Assembly (NCBI RefSeq): GCF_019097845.1
Contig: NZ_JAHRGM010000001.1
Coordinates: 558,001 to 622,000 of the forward strand
Direction: 5' to 3'
Length of the DNA stretch: 64,000 nucleotides
From: Sphingobium sp. AS12
Lineage (GTDB): Bacteria > Pseudomonadota > Alphaproteobacteria > Sphingomonadales > Sphingomonadaceae
Part shown: piece after piece, positions 8,770 through 18,554 of the stretch
Numbering within the stretch: position 1 is the first letter of the stretch
Layout of the letters: each line of letters begins with the position of its first letter
The notes under the pieces: model-generated
Told to the model about the DNA's origin: nothing
Seen by the model: the letters and a program-made list of their open reading frames with translations, nothing else
Database searches by the model: none
Program-made: the position numbers and the translations under genes

Positions 8770-9693
8770 TTAGAGGCGTGGCGCGCCGGGGGCAATGGCC
8801 GTGCGCTCCCAGGGCGGGATAGGCGCATAGAGTTGGACAAGAAAATCGACGAAGGCGGTGATGGCGAGCGGGGAATTATGCTGTGGCAATTGGACCGCGA
8901 ACAGGCCGACGTCTGCTGAGCCTTCAAAATCCGGCAAAATCTGCCGAACTTCGCCGCGTGCCAGGGCGTCGCTGATATCCCAGAGCGAACGCAGCGCAAT
9001 CCCGCCGCCGGCCAGCGCGATTTCGCGGACGACTTCGCTGCTGTTGGTGCGAACATGGCTGCGGCCTTCCACCATGACCGGGCCCTTTGGCCCGACCAGC
9101 CGCCAAGGCATCTGGCCGTCGGCGGCGAGCAGGCGGTGGGATTTGAGGTCGGCGATGCGGCGGGGTGTGCCGAAGCGGTCGAGATAGGCGGGGGCGGCAC
9201 ACAGGATGCGGCAGTTAGTCGCGAGGCGGCGGGCGGTGAGCGTCGGGCCGGGATCGGCCGTGATGCGGATGGCGAGGTCCGCGCGCGCCTCGATCAGGTC
9301 GGCAAAATCATCGGACAGGTTGAGCGTCAGGTCGACACGGGGATGATCGTCGAGGAAGCGGGGGAGCCAAGGGGCGAGATGGAGGCGGCCAAAGGATGTG
9401 GGGGCGGTGATGCGCAGCGGCCCGGCGGCGACCGCCGATACGCCCGAAACGCGCCGTTCCGCTTCGTCGAGCGCGGCCAATATGGTGCGCAGATCGGCAT
9501 GGAGCCGCTCGCCAGCCGGGGTGAGGGCAAGGCGGCGGGTGGTGCGGTGGATCAGCCGCGCGCCCAGCCGCTCCTCCAGCCGGGCGAGGCGCTTGGACAT
9601 CATGGCGGGTGAAATATGCAGGCGGCGGCCCGCGGCGGCGAGGCCGCCTTCATCCACTATGGTCGTGAACAGCTCATGGTCCGGGTCCATCAT
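8770..9693 (-). CDS. LysR-family transcriptional regulator
   Basis: This 307-residue LysR protein has the N-terminal winged helix (about residues 1-60: LFTTIVDEGGLAAAGRRL, then SPAMMSKRLARLEERLGARL) and a C-terminal effector domain. The sequence is close in style to the CrgA/PtxR-type subgroup with RLIHRTTRRLALT. It lies 9 bases upstream of maeB, probably in one transcript, and is divergent from glcB. LysR proteins commonly control a divergent neighbour, so regulation of malate synthase and malic enzyme by a carboxylic acid is plausible but not shown. Confidence 0.9.
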   Translation of the reverse strand: MMDPDHELFTTIVDEGGLAAAGRRLHISPAMMSKRLARLEERLGARLIHRTTRRLALTPAGERLHADLRTILAALDEAERRVSGVSAVAAGPLRITAPTSFGRLHLAPWLPRFLDDHPRVDLTLNLSDDFADLIEARADLAIRITADPGPTLTARRLATNCRILCAAPAYLDRFGTPRRIADLKSHRLLAADGQMPWRLVGPKGPVMVEGRSHVRTNSSEVVREIALAGGGIALRSLWDISDALARGEVRQILPDFEGSADVGLFAVQLPQHNSPLAITAFVDFLVQLYAPIPPWERTAIAPGAPRL

Positions 9694-9719
9694 ATTCGTT
9701 CACCATGGGAAATACTATG

Positions 9720-9735
9720 TTCGAATAATAGTGAA
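9720..9735. promoter_or_regulatory. Candidate LysR operator between LysR gene and glcB
   Basis: TTC-N10-GAA (TTCGAATAATAGTGAA) is an imperfect dyad containing a T-N11-A core. It lies in the 95-base divergent region, which is AT-rich compared with its flanks. Position and form suit a LysR site. Binding is inferred. Confidence 0.35.
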
Positions 9736-9788
9736 TATACGACATAATGGAAAAGGTTTATGCGTGTCGGCAATCAAGGAGTGGAATG

Positions 9789-11903
9789 ATGACCGAACGC
9801 ATGATCGACAGGGCCGGCCTTCAGGTCGCAGCATCGCTCGCCGATTTCATCGACAGTCAGGCGCTGCCCGGCACGGGTATCGCATCCGACGCTTTCTGGG
9901 CCGGGACGGCGGATATTTTCGCGCGTTTCACGCCCGACAATATCGCCTTGCTGCGCAAGCGCGACACGATGCAAGCGCAGATCGACAGCTGGCATGAGCA
10001 GCGCGCCGGGCAGCCGCATGATGCCGCCGCTTATCAGGCCTTTTTGCGGGATATTGGCTATCTGGTCGCCGAACCGGCGCCTTTCACGATCGGCAGCGAG
10101 AATGTCGATGATGAGGTTGCGCGACTGGCCGGGCCGCAGCTGGTCGTTCCCATTCTGAACGCCCGCTTCCTGCTGAACGCGGCCAATGCTCGCTGGGGCA
10201 GCCTCTATGATGCGCTCTATGGCACCGATGCAATTCCAGGCGCGGCTGCGGGCAAGGGTTATGATGCCGCGCGCGGGGCGCAGGTCATTGCATGGGCCAA
10301 GGCGTTTCTGGACGAGGCGATCCCGCTGGCCAATGGTAGTTGGGCTGATCTGGCGAGCGACGAAATCATTCTAGCCGACCCCGCGCAATATCTGGGGCGG
10401 AGCGCCAAGGGGCGCCTGTTCCGCCATAATGGCCTGCATATCGACGTTGTTTTCGACAGCGCGCACCCGATCGGCGCGACAGATCCGGCGGGCATTTCCG
10501 ATGTCATCCTGGAATCGGCGCTGACCGCGATCTGCGATCTGGAGGATTCGATCGCGGCGGTCGATGCGGAGGACAAGGTTGCCGCCTATGCCAATTGGCT
10601 GGGGCTGATGAAGGGCGACCTGACCGAGACATTCGAGAAGGGCGGGGCGATGATGACCCGTGCACTCAACCCCGACCGCGCCTATACTGCGCCGGACGGC
10701 AGCGGCTTCACCCTGCCGGGCCGCAGCCTGTTGTTCGTCCGCAATGTCGGCCATCTGATGACGACGCCCGCGATCCGCCTGCCCAATGGCAGCGAGGCGC
10801 CCGAAGGCGTATTGGACGGCATCGTCACCAGCCTGATCGCTATGCATGATCTGGCGCGGGAGGGCGGTAACAGCCGCGCGGGCAGCGTCTATATCGTCAA
10901 GCCCAAGATGCACGGGCCGGAGGAGGCGGCGTTCACCAACGCCCTGTTCGACGCGATCGAGGACATGCTGGGCATGACGCGTCATACGCTGAAAGTCGGC
11001 GTCATGGACGAGGAACGGCGCACGTCGGCGAACCTGGCCGCGTGCATCCATGCCGTCCGCGACCGGATCGTTTTCATCAACACCGGCTTCCTCGATCGCA
11101 CCGGGGACGAGATGCACACGTCGATGCAGGCTGGGCCGATGATCCGCAAGGGCGAGATGAAGAGCAGCGACTGGATCGCTGCCTATGAGGATCGCAATGT
11201 CCAGATCGGCCTTGCCTGCGGGCTGTCGGGCCGGGCGCAGATCGGCAAGGGGATGTGGGCTGCGCCTGATCGCATGGCCGACATGCTGGAGCAGAAGGCC
11301 GGGCATCCCCGGACGGGGGCGAATACGGCCTGGGTGCCTTCGCCCACGGCCGCGACGCTGCACGCGACCCATTATCACCGGATCGACGTTTTTGCCCGGC
11401 AGGAAGAGCGCAAGGCGGAGGGGATCGCCTCGCTCGACCGGCTGCTCGCGATTCCGGTCGCGACCGGACGTAACTGGTCGGAGGAAGAGATTGCGCAGGA
11501 ACTGGACAATAATGCGCAGGGCATGTTGGGCTATGTCGTCCGCTGGATCGACCAGGGGGTCGGCTGTTCCAAGGTTCCCGACATTCACGACATCGGCCTG
11601 ATGGAGGATCGCGCGACGTTGCGCATTTCATCGCAGCATATGGCCAACTGGCTGTTGCATGGCGTCTGCACGGAGGCGCAGGTCGATGTGGCGCTGACGC
11701 GGATGGCAGCGAAGGTCGATGCGCAAAATGCGGGCGATCCGCTCTATCAGCCGATGAGCGGACGGGAGACGGAGAGTCTGGCTTTTCAGGCGGCGCGGGC
11801 GCTGGTGTTTGAAGGCGTGGCGCAGCCCAATGGCTATACCGAGCCGCTGCTGCACGCCTGGCGCGCGCGCGCCAAGGCGCAGGCGGCGCTCGAACCGGCA
11901 TAA
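9789..11903 (+). CDS. glcB: Malate synthase G
   Basis: The gene gives 704 residues from this start, near the roughly 720 of the monomeric G isoform. Signatures include [35 protein letters not shown] with the catalytic acid region, [15 protein letters not shown], the EERRTS segment, and [17 protein letters not shown]. It condenses glyoxylate with acetyl-CoA to malate in the cytoplasm. I chose the ATG at 9789, preceded by AAGGAG with a 7-base gap; the open frame starts earlier at 9747 but lacks such a site. Isocitrate lyase is not in the window, so glyoxylate may come from glycolate or from an unlinked aceA. Confidence 0.96.
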   Translation: MTERMIDRAGLQVAASLADFIDSQALPGTGIASDAFWAGTADIFARFTPDNIALLRKRDTMQAQIDSWHEQRAGQPHDAAAYQAFLRDIGYLVAEPAPFTIGSENVDDEVARLAGPQLVVPILNARFLLNAANARWGSLYDALYGTDAIPGAAAGKGYDAARGAQVIAWAKAFLDEAIPLANGSWADLASDEIILADPAQYLGRSAKGRLFRHNGLHIDVVFDSAHPIGATDPAGISDVILESALTAICDLEDSIAAVDAEDKVAAYANWLGLMKGDLTETFEKGGAMMTRALNPDRAYTAPDGSGFTLPGRSLLFVRNVGHLMTTPAIRLPNGSEAPEGVLDGIVTSLIAMHDLAREGGNSRAGSVYIVKPKMHGPEEAAFTNALFDAIEDMLGMTRHTLKVGVMDEERRTSANLAACIHAVRDRIVFINTGFLDRTGDEMHTSMQAGPMIRKGEMKSSDWIAAYEDRNVQIGLACGLSGRAQIGKGMWAAPDRMADMLEQKAGHPRTGANTAWVPSPTAATLHATHYHRIDVFARQEERKAEGIASLDRLLAIPVATGRNWSEEEIAQELDNNAQGMLGYVVRWIDQGVGCSKVPDIHDIGLMEDRATLRISSQHMANWLLHGVCTEAQVDVALTRMAAKVDAQNAGDPLYQPMSGRETESLAFQAARALVFEGVAQPNGYTEPLLHAWRARAKAQAALEPA

Positions 11904-11970
11904 GCGGGGGCGAAGCAGCTTTTTGATGGGTCGGGGCGTTCTCTCCTATATTTGATGGGAGAGTATCGTC

Positions 11971-13053
11971 TTGAAACAGTCTCTGCTTGTGGCGGCTCTA
12001 TGCTGTTCGGCTTGCAACATGTCGGTGACGGAGGCGAATGACAGCGCCGCCGACCGCCAAGGCGAGGAGCAGGCCGCGTCGCAGCCCGCGGCTGACCCCT
12101 ATGCCTTTGTCGTGCAGCCCGAACCGGCGGGCGCTCCGCCGCGTGTGGATTCGATCCTGCAAGCGCAGGTCGCGCTCGACCGGGCAGGTTTTTCGCCTGG
12201 CGTGCTGGATGGCAAGGAGGGCATGTCCTTCACCAAGGCGCTGACCGGGTTCCAGCAGGCGCGGGGGCTGACGCCCAATGGGCAATATGATGAGGCGACG
12301 GCCAAGGCTTTGCTGGGCGATGCGCCGCCGCCCGCGACCTGGCTGGTGCAGGTGCCGGATGGTTTTGCGCGCGGGCCGTTTGCGGCGCTGCCCAAGGGGT
12401 TGAACGAGCAGGCGAAACTGCCTGCGCTGTCCTATCGCAACCTGCTGGAGAAGCTGGCGGAGCGGTTTCATACGACGCCGGAAGTGCTGGTTGCGCTGAA
12501 CCAACCCGGCACGAAGGTTGGTGCCGGGACGAGCGTCCGCGTGCCAGCGGTCGCCAACCAGCCGGTTGCGACCATCGAGGGCGATGAACGTGGCTGGGGT
12601 GAAACGCTGGCCAGTCTGGCGGTAGCGAAGGACCAGCCCAAGGCGGATCATATCGTGGTCGACAAGTCCGAAGGGCTGCTCAAAGTCTATGACGCCGATG
12701 ACAAGTTGATCGCGCAATTCCCCGCGACGACCGGGTCGCAACATGATCCGCTGCCGATCGGCAACTGGACGGTGAAGGGCGTCAGCCGCAATCCCGACTT
12801 CCACTATAATCCCGACCTGTTCTGGGACGCCGCGGCCAAGGATGAGAAAGCGGTTCTCAAACCCGGCCCCAACGGCCCCGTGGGCGTGGTGTGGATCGAC
12901 CTGTCGAAGGATCATTATGGCATCCATGGCACGCCGGAGCCGCAGAATATCGGCCGGACGCAAAGCCATGGCTGCATCCGCCTGACCAATTGGGACGCGG
13001 CGCGGCTGGCGCAGATGGTGCAGGGCGGCATGAAGGCGGTGTTCCAGCCGTGA
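11971..13053 (+). CDS. L,D-transpeptidase with peptidoglycan-binding domain
   Basis: The predicted product has 360 residues and begins with TTG and a hydrophobic signal, MKQSLLVAALCCSAC, probably a lipoprotein signal although the lipobox is imperfect. Residues about 50-110 form a peptidoglycan-binding module (LDRAGFSPGVLDGKEG, ALTGFQQARGLTPNG). A LysM-like stretch follows near 150-185, and then a YkuD domain with HGTPEPQNIGRTQSHGCIRL carrying the catalytic His and Cys. It would make 3-3 cross-links in the periplasm. A GGGAG lies about 8 bases before the TTG. The last 4 bases overlap the next gene (GTGA). Confidence 0.9.
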   Translation: MKQSLLVAALCCSACNMSVTEANDSAADRQGEEQAASQPAADPYAFVVQPEPAGAPPRVDSILQAQVALDRAGFSPGVLDGKEGMSFTKALTGFQQARGLTPNGQYDEATAKALLGDAPPPATWLVQVPDGFARGPFAALPKGLNEQAKLPALSYRNLLEKLAERFHTTPEVLVALNQPGTKVGAGTSVRVPAVANQPVATIEGDERGWGETLASLAVAKDQPKADHIVVDKSEGLLKVYDADDKLIAQFPATTGSQHDPLPIGNWTVKGVSRNPDFHYNPDLFWDAAAKDEKAVLKPGPNGPVGVVWIDLSKDHYGIHGTPEPQNIGRTQSHGCIRLTNWDAARLAQMVQGGMKAVFQP

Positions 13054-13610
13054 GGCTGCGTGCGCGGAGGTGGGGCGGGGCGGCGTTGGCGCTGCTGACG
13101 TGCATTGCATTCGCGCATTTTTGCGTGCGGATCGTCCCTGCGGATGGACCAGAGCCTTCCGTTAAGCGTGGCGGCGGGACCCTGGTTATTCCTGTCGAGG
13201 ATGTGCCACCCGCTGCGTTAACTGACACCTTCACCCAGGCGAGGGACTCCGGCGCACGACCCCATGACGCGATCGACATCATGGCGCCACGCGGCAGCGC
13301 GGTGATCGCGGCGACGGACGGGCGGATCGAAAAGCTGTTCTGGAGTGAGGCAGGCGGGCGGACGCTGTATCTGCGTTCGCCGGATCGGCGGACCCTCTAT
13401 TATTACGCGCATCTGGACGGCTATGCGCCGGGCGTGCGCGAAGGGCTGGCGGTGCGGCGAGGGCAGCGGATCGCGCGCGTGGGGAGCAGCGGCAATGCCG
13501 ATCCGGCAGGGCCGCATCTTCACTTTGCGGTCCACGCCATCGCACCGGGTGAGCCATGGCATGGCGGGCGTCCGGTCAACCCCTATCCGCTGCTGACCGG
13601 AACGCATTGA
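13050..13610 (+). CDS. M23-family metallopeptidase
   Basis: The product is about 186 residues from a GTG start that overlaps the stop of the transpeptidase gene as GTGA. An N-terminal hydrophobic segment (about residues 9-25) suggests export. The LytM/M23 domain shows PHDAIDIMAPRGSAVIA, with the first metal-binding His and Asp, and GPHLHFAVH with the HxH motif, plus the YYYAHLDGYAP stretch. Such enzymes cleave peptide cross-bridges in peptidoglycan. Coupling with an L,D-transpeptidase gene suggests joint cell-wall remodelling. The ORF can be read further upstream inside the previous gene, but that extension is not protein-like. Confidence 0.87.
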   Translation: MRLRARRWGGAALALLTCIAFAHFCVRIVPADGPEPSVKRGGGTLVIPVEDVPPAALTDTFTQARDSGARPHDAIDIMAPRGSAVIAATDGRIEKLFWSEAGGRTLYLRSPDRRTLYYYAHLDGYAPGVREGLAVRRGQRIARVGSSGNADPAGPHLHFAVHAIAPGEPWHGGRPVNPYPLLTGTH

Positions 13611-13712
13611 CGCCCCTCTTGCCCTGCGGCCCGTCTGTCTGTATTGGCCCGCCCAGCCTTTTTAGCGAAGGCGCGGCTCTTTTCACCACAGACATACAGG
13701 CAGGCTCTTCCC

Positions 13713-14276
13713 ATGAAGATCAGCGGCGTGGACATTCGTCCCGGCAACAATATCGAATATGAGGGCGGCCTGTGGCGCGCTGTCAAGATTCAGCACACCC
13801 AGCCCGGCAAGGGCGGCGCCTATATGCAGGTGGAGCTGAAAAACCTGATCGACGGCCGCAAGAATAACGTCCGCTTCCGCTCCGCCGAGAGCGTCGAGCG
13901 TATCCGGCTCGACACCAAGGATTTCCAGTATCTCTACGCTGAAGGCGACATGCTCGTTTTCATGGACCAGGAAACCTATGAGCAGATCAATCTGCCGCAG
14001 GAATTGTTGGGTGATGCGGCTGACTTCCTGCAGGACGGCATGGAAGTGACGCTGGAAATGTATGAGGAGCGGCCGATTTCGGTGCAGTTGCCCGACACGA
14101 TCGAAGCGACCGTGGTGGAAGCCGACGCCGTGGTGAAGGGGCAGACCGCCTCTGCCAGCTACAAGCCCGCGATCCTGGACAATGGCGTGCGCGTCATGGT
14201 GCCGCCGCACATCGTCAGCGGCACGCGCATCGTCGTCGATGTCTATGCCCGCGAATATGTGAAGCGCGCGGACTGA
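13713..14276 (+). CDS. efp: Elongation factor P
   Basis: EF-P binds between the ribosomal P and E sites and relieves stalling at consecutive prolines. The 187-residue product has the three-domain length. It begins [12 protein letters not shown], has the tip loop [15 protein letters not shown] with Lys33 at the modifiable position, and ends with [13 protein letters not shown]. The ATG at 13713 fits the family N-terminus; the longer open frame begins with TTG inside the spacer. No epmA or epmB modification gene is near. Confidence 0.96.
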   Translation: MKISGVDIRPGNNIEYEGGLWRAVKIQHTQPGKGGAYMQVELKNLIDGRKNNVRFRSAESVERIRLDTKDFQYLYAEGDMLVFMDQETYEQINLPQELLGDAADFLQDGMEVTLEMYEERPISVQLPDTIEATVVEADAVVKGQTASASYKPAILDNGVRVMVPPHIVSGTRIVVDVYAREYVKRAD

Positions 14277-14336
14277 CGCGACTTCAATTTCAGGGGAGGG
14301 CGTGTCGCGCCCTCTCCGTCACATGCCCTCTCCCGA

Positions 14337-14358
14337 CCCCTCCCGCCAGCGGGAGGGG
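14337..14358. repeat. Perfect GC-rich hairpin upstream of the inositol-monophosphatase gene
   Basis: CCCCTCCCGC (14337-14346) is followed by CA and its exact complement GCGGGAGGGG (14349-14358). The hairpin ends 14 bases before the next ATG and has no T-run. The surrounding CCTCTCC/CCCTCTCCC text looks like the remains of a larger intergenic repeat. It may end efp transcripts or mask the following ribosome binding site. Confidence 0.6.
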
Positions 14359-14372
14359 AGAAAGACATAAAA

Positions 14373-15185
14373 ATGGTCAGCCACTCAGGCCTTCTCACCG
14401 TCATGGAACGCGCCGCGCGCAAGGCCGGCTCCAAGTTGCGCCGCGACTTTGGCGAGGTCGAGCATCTTCAGGTGTCGCGCAAGGGCCCGGCCGATTTCGT
14501 GTCCAAGGCCGACCAGCAGTCGGAAAAGACGCTGGTAGAGGAATTGCAGAAGGCGCGGCCCGACTGGGGTTTCCTGCTGGAAGAGGGCGGGGTGATCGAG
14601 GGTGATCCCTCCAAGCCGCGCTGGATCATCGATCCGCTGGATGGCACCACCAATTTCCTGCACGGCATCCCGCATTTCGCCATCTCTATCGCGGTCGAGG
14701 AGCCGCTTTATGGCGGCAAGCGCGAGATCACGACGGGTCTGGTCTATCAGCCCTTTTCCGACGAAAGCTATTGGGCGGAAAAGAGCCGCGGCGCGTGGCG
14801 GCATGACCAGCGGTTGCGCGTGTCGGCGCGGCGCGACATGGGCGAATGCCTGATCGCGACCGGTATTCCCTTCATGGGCCATGGCGATTTTGCGCAATGG
14901 ACCCGCATTTTCGGCGCGGTCGCCCCGTCGGTCGCAGGGATTCGCCGTTTTGGCGCGGCCTCGCTCGACCTCGCCCATGTGGCGTCGGGTCGTTACGATG
15001 GTTTCTGGGAAAGCGGTCTCCAGCCTTGGGATGTTGCGGCCGGCATGTTGCTGGTGCGCGAAGCGGGCGGTTTCGTGTCCGATTTCCGCGGCGGCGATCA
15101 GGCGATCGAGCGCAAGGAAATCATCGCGGGCAATGACGCGATCCACAGCAAATTGCACAAGCTGGTCGCCAACGCCCTGCGCTAA
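14373..15185 (+). CDS. suhB: Inositol monophosphatase family protein
   Basis: The predicted protein has 270 residues and carries all motifs of the Mg-dependent inositol monophosphatase family: LLEEGG near residue 70, DPLDGTTNFLHGIPHF around 90-105, and WDVAAGMLLVREAGG near 220. It would hydrolyse inositol-1-phosphate or related sugar phosphates; the E. coli relative SuhB also acts in ribosomal RNA transcription. The true substrate here is not shown. It is followed by a good intrinsic terminator. The ATG at 14373 gives the standard length. Confidence 0.9.
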   Translation: MVSHSGLLTVMERAARKAGSKLRRDFGEVEHLQVSRKGPADFVSKADQQSEKTLVEELQKARPDWGFLLEEGGVIEGDPSKPRWIIDPLDGTTNFLHGIPHFAISIAVEEPLYGGKREITTGLVYQPFSDESYWAEKSRGAWRHDQRLRVSARRDMGECLIATGIPFMGHGDFAQWTRIFGAVAPSVAGIRRFGAASLDLAHVASGRYDGFWESGLQPWDVAAGMLLVREAGGFVSDFRGGDQAIERKEIIAGNDAIHSKLHKLVANALR

Positions 15186-15194
15186 GGTCCATCT

Positions 15195-15225
15195 AGGCCA
15201 AGCGCTTCAGGGGCTTGGCCTTTTT
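15195..15225 (+). terminator. Intrinsic terminator after suhB
   Basis: AGGCCAAGC (15195-15203) pairs perfectly with GCTTGGCCT (15213-15221), with a 9-base loop, and a run of five T ends at 15225. It separates suhB from the nuo operon. Confidence 0.9.
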
Positions 15226-15241
15226 GCGATTCATTCTCAGC

Positions 15242-15280
15242 CTTTAGGCCCCTTGCTTCGCATATGCAGCAGGCCTAAAG
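15242..15280 (+). promoter_or_regulatory. Hairpin in the nuo leader region
   Basis: CTTTAGGCC (15242-15250) and GGCCTAAAG (15272-15280) form a perfect 9-bp stem around a 21-base loop, 34 bases ahead of nuoA. No T-run follows, so it is not a terminator. It may be an operator or a 5' leader stem that stabilises the message. No clear promoter hexamers were recognised. Confidence 0.4.
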
Positions 15281-15313
15281 CGCCCCCACAACCTTTTCGC
15301 CCAGGGGATAACG

Positions 15314-15688
15314 TTGGTCGATCTTGCCCAATATCTGCCGATCCTGATCTTTCTTGGGGTCGCGCTGCTGCTCTCCAGCGCGTTCGTCTTTCTGCCGATG
15401 CTGGTGGGCCGCCTGACCGGCGCGCACAAGCCGGACCCGGCCAAGCTCAGCGAATATGAATGCGGCTTTCCCGCGTTCGAGGAGCCGCGCAGCCAGTTCG
15501 ACGTCCGCTTCTATCTGGTGGCGATCCTCTTCATCATCTTCGATCTTGAAGCGGCGTTCCTGTTTCCCTGGGCGGTGAGCCTCGACCAGATCGGCTGGGC
15601 CGGCTGGGCGACGATGATGATTTTCATAGCGGAGCTGGTGCTTGGCCTCGTCTATGCGTGGAAGAAGGGAGCGCTCGATTGGGAGTAG
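15314..15688 (+). CDS. nuoA: NADH-quinone oxidoreductase subunit A
   Basis: NuoA is a small membrane subunit at the junction of the arms of complex I. The 124-residue product has three hydrophobic helices. The conserved loop [16 protein letters not shown] contains the Cys and acidic residues near the quinone site, and [15 protein letters not shown] follows. The start is TTG at 15314, preceded by AGGGGA at 15303-15308. It is the first gene of the nuo operon. Its 3' end overlaps nuoB. Confidence 0.95.
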   Translation: MVDLAQYLPILIFLGVALLLSSAFVFLPMLVGRLTGAHKPDPAKLSEYECGFPAFEEPRSQFDVRFYLVAILFIIFDLEAAFLFPWAVSLDQIGWAGWATMMIFIAELVLGLVYAWKKGALDWE

Positions 15689-16233
15689 AACTCTATACCC
15701 CGGCGCCCGGCACTTTGCCCGCGCAAGGGACGCAGCCCGATCAGGATTTTTTCAATTCGCTCAACAGCGAAGTGAATGACAAGGGTTTCCTGGTCACATC
15801 GACCGAGGATCTGTTCACCTGGGCGCGCACTGGTTCGCTGTGGTGGATGACGTTCGGCCTGGCCTGCTGCGCGGTCGAGATGATCCACGTCAACATGCCG
15901 CGTTATGACATGGAGCGTTTCGGCGCTGCCCCGCGCGCATCCCCGCGCCAGAGCGACGTGATGATCGTCGCGGGCACGCTGTGCAACAAGATGGCTCCCG
16001 CGTTGCGCAAGGTTTACGACCAGATGTCGGAACCGAAATATGTGATTTCCATGGGGTCGTGCGCGAACGGTGGTGGCTATTATCATTATAGCTATTCGGT
16101 AGTGCGGGGCTGTGACCGGATCGTGCCGGTCGACATCTATGTGCCGGGTTGCCCGCCGACTGCCGAAGCCTTGCTCTATGGCGTGATGCAGTTGCAGCGG
16201 AAGATCCGCCGGATCGGGACGATTGAGCGTTAA
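15679..16233 (+). CDS. nuoB: NADH-quinone oxidoreductase subunit B
   Basis: NuoB carries the terminal iron-sulphur cluster N2, which reduces quinone. The ligand cysteines are visible in [10 protein letters not shown], the GSCANGGG stretch and [11 protein letters not shown]. The TTG at 15679 follows GAAGGGAG with correct spacing and overlaps the nuoA stop; a GTG at 15658 is an alternative that would add seven residues. The mature length of about 184 residues is normal. It is translationally coupled to nuoA. Confidence 0.95.
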   Translation: MGVELYTPAPGTLPAQGTQPDQDFFNSLNSEVNDKGFLVTSTEDLFTWARTGSLWWMTFGLACCAVEMIHVNMPRYDMERFGAAPRASPRQSDVMIVAGTLCNKMAPALRKVYDQMSEPKYVISMGSCANGGGYYHYSYSVVRGCDRIVPVDIYVPGCPPTAEALLYGVMQLQRKIRRIGTIER

Positions 16234-16234
16234 G

Positions 16235-17038
16235 ATGGGCCATTCCGCACCGAAAATCGCGACCATCGAGGGGATCACGCAGGAAATCGAGGCGATCCTC
16301 GGTTCGATGCTGGTCGAGACGGTCGATCATGCCGATGAACTGAGCTTCACCGTGCTGCGCGATGCGCTGCCGCAGGCGATGACGCTGCTGCGTGACCGCG
16401 CGCAGTATCAGCAGCTGATGGAGATTGCCGGGGTCGATTATCCCGACCGTCCCGAACGGTTCGAGGTTGCCTATCATCTGCTGAGCGTGACGCGGAACCA
16501 CCGAATCCGCGTGAAAGTGTCCACCGATGAGGATTTGCCGGTGCCGACCGTCACGCACATCTGGCCCGTGGCGGGCTGGCTGGAGCGCGAAGTGTTCGAC
16601 ATGTATGGCGTGGTGTTCGAGGGCAATACCGACCTGCGCCGCATTCTGACCGACTATGGGTTCAAGGGGCATCCGCAGCGCAAGGATTTCCCGCTGACCG
16701 GCTATGTCGAGCTGCGCTATTCCGAAGAGGATAAGCGCGTCGTTTATGAGCCGGTGAAGCTGGCGCAGGACTTCCGCAGCTTCGACTTCATGTCGCCATG
16801 GGAAGGCGCGGAATATATCCTGCCGGGTGACGAGAAGGCCAAGGGCGAAGCGCCCGGCGCGCCGACGCCTTCGGCTCCGGCTGCCTCCACGCCCAAGACG
16901 ACCGAGAAGAAGGCCGACACCGGCGCTGGCGAAGCGGCAAACAAGGCGTCGCAGGTCAAGTCGGCCGATGCGCCCGCCAAGCCTGCGTCCGCGACGGATG
17001 AAGGCAAGGGCGCCGCCAAGCCGGAGGACAAGGCATAA
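16235..17038 (+). CDS. nuoC: NADH-quinone oxidoreductase subunit C with Ala/Pro/Lys-rich tail
   Basis: NuoC is a hydrophilic 30-kDa-type subunit next to NuoD and is not fused to it here. The family signature [17 protein letters not shown] and [17 protein letters not shown] are intact. After about residue 197 a tail of roughly 70 residues follows, rich in Ala, Pro, Lys and Thr and looking disordered; it is not part of the usual fold. The ATG at 16235 begins just after the nuoB stop; a TTG at 16223 is the alternative. The stop overlaps the nuoD start by one base. Confidence 0.94.
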   Translation: MGHSAPKIATIEGITQEIEAILGSMLVETVDHADELSFTVLRDALPQAMTLLRDRAQYQQLMEIAGVDYPDRPERFEVAYHLLSVTRNHRIRVKVSTDEDLPVPTVTHIWPVAGWLEREVFDMYGVVFEGNTDLRRILTDYGFKGHPQRKDFPLTGYVELRYSEEDKRVVYEPVKLAQDFRSFDFMSPWEGAEYILPGDEKAKGEAPGAPTPSAPAASTPKTTEKKADTGAGEAANKASQVKSADAPAKPASATDEGKGAAKPEDKA

Positions 17039-18273
17039 TGTCCGATTATCTCGAAAAGCTGGATCATCATACCGATGCCGCCGATCCGACCTATGGCGAC
17101 ACGGAAATCCAGAATTATACGATCAATTTCGGCCCGCAGCATCCTGCGGCGCACGGCGTGTTGCGCCTCGTCATGGAGCTGGAAGGCGAGATTGTCGAAC
17201 GCTGCGACCCGCATGTCGGGCTGCTGCATCGCGGCACCGAAAAGCTGATAGAATATAAGACCTATTTGCAGGCTTTGCCCTATTTCGACCGGCTCGATTA
17301 TTGCTCGCCGCTCGGCATGGAGCATAGCTATGTGCTGGCGATCGAAAAGCTGCTGAACCTGGAAGTGCCGCTGCGCGCGCAATATTTGCGCGTGTTCTTC
17401 GCGGAACTGACGCGCATCTGCAATCATATGCTGAACCTTGGGTCGCACGTCATGGACGTGGGCGCGATGACGCCCAACCTGTGGCTGTTCGAGATTCGCG
17501 AGGATTGCCTCAACTTCTTCGAGCGCGCGTCGGGCGCGCGGATGCATAGCGCCTATTTCCGTCCGGGCGGCGTGCATCAGGATGTGCCGCTCAAGCTGCT
17601 GACCGACATTGCCGACTGGCTCGACGGCCGTCTGCCGCGCCTGTTCGAGGATGCGATCAGCCTTGTCGCAGACAATCGCATCTTCAAGCAGCGCAATGTC
17701 GATATCGCGATCGTGTCCAAGGAAGATGCCCTGAAGTGGGGCTTTTCCGGCCCGATGCTGCGCGGGTCGGGCATTGCGTGGGATATTCGCAAGGCACAGC
17801 CCTACGACGTCTATGACCGGGTCGATTTCGACGTGCCGGTCGGCACCCAATATGACTGCTATGATCGCTTCATGGTGCGCGTGGAGGAGGTCCGTCAGTC
17901 GGTGCGGATCATGAAACAGTGCCTGAACGACATGCCCGAAGGCGCGATCGCCAGCTTCGACCGCAAAGTATCGCCGCCCAAGCGGGGCGAGATGAAGCGG
18001 TCGATGGAAGCGCTGATCCACCACTTCAAACTCTATACCGAGGGCTTCCATGTGCCCGCAGGCGAAGTCTATGTCGCGACCGAAAGCCCCAAGGGCGAAT
18101 TCGGCGTCTATCTGGTCGCGGATGGCAGCAACAAACCCTATCGCTGCAAGATCCGCCCGACCGCGTTCAGCCATTTGCAGGCGATGGACTTCATGATGAA
18201 GGGCCATATGCTGGCCGACGTCACGGCGGTGCTTGGCTCGATGGACATCGTGTTCGGGGAGTGTGACCGGTGA
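17038..18273 (+). CDS. nuoD: NADH-quinone oxidoreductase subunit D
   Basis: NuoD is the 49-kDa subunit that forms the quinone-binding pocket with NuoB. At 411 residues it has normal length. Signatures are [13 protein letters not shown] with the quinone-contact His, [16 protein letters not shown], and the C-terminal DIVFGECDR. It is tightly coupled: the ATG shares a base with the nuoC stop, and its own stop overlaps the next GTG start as GTGA. Confidence 0.97.
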   Translation: MSDYLEKLDHHTDAADPTYGDTEIQNYTINFGPQHPAAHGVLRLVMELEGEIVERCDPHVGLLHRGTEKLIEYKTYLQALPYFDRLDYCSPLGMEHSYVLAIEKLLNLEVPLRAQYLRVFFAELTRICNHMLNLGSHVMDVGAMTPNLWLFEIREDCLNFFERASGARMHSAYFRPGGVHQDVPLKLLTDIADWLDGRLPRLFEDAISLVADNRIFKQRNVDIAIVSKEDALKWGFSGPMLRGSGIAWDIRKAQPYDVYDRVDFDVPVGTQYDCYDRFMVRVEEVRQSVRIMKQCLNDMPEGAIASFDRKVSPPKRGEMKRSMEALIHHFKLYTEGFHVPAGEVYVATESPKGEFGVYLVADGSNKPYRCKIRPTAFSHLQAMDFMMKGHMLADVTAVLGSMDIVFGECDR

Positions 18274-18554
18274 TTGCGGCTTTAACGCGATTGATTGACC
18301 GGGAGATCGCTTTCATGCGTGGTCCGGTACTGTCGTTGCTTTTTGGCGCGTCTCCCATTGCAGTTATGGCGCTTGTTACGGGTGAACGGCCGGCTGATGG
18401 GCCGGTATGGGCGTTAGCTCTGGCGATCGGACTTGCTGCTGTTTGGACGACCTTTGTTTTTTGGCGATATATTCGCTTCCAAGTTTGGGAGTTCAAATAT
18501 CTGAGGAACTTGGGTGCCATTGAAAAAGAAGAATTGAGGAAGCGGCATGGCTGA
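18270..18554 (+). CDS. Small membrane protein inserted in the nuo operon
   Basis: This 94-residue protein is not a complex I core subunit. It has two hydrophobic helices (about residues 17-37 and 47-67) and a charged C-terminus ending [11 protein letters not shown]. The gene starts with GTG overlapping the nuoD stop (GTGA) and its last 8 bases overlap nuoE, so it is wired into operon translation. Its DNA is visibly richer in T and less GC-rich than its neighbours, with codons such as TTG, CTT and GTT. This suggests later acquisition or relaxed codon selection. I recognise no family. A role in complex I assembly would be inference from position only. Confidence 0.75.
   Translation: MIAALTRLIDREIAFMRGPVLSLLFGASPIAVMALVTGERPADGPVWALALAIGLAAVWTTFVFWRYIRFQVWEFKYLRNLGAIEKEELRKRHG

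Noticed and set aside
6574..8919. A 781-residue plus-strand open frame opposite maeB
   Set aside because: maeB is unambiguous. The opposite frame is Arg/Gly/His-rich shadow with no motif.
16744..18207. A 487-residue minus-strand frame across nuoC and nuoD
   Set aside because: It is antisense to conserved complex I genes and its composition is that of a shadow.
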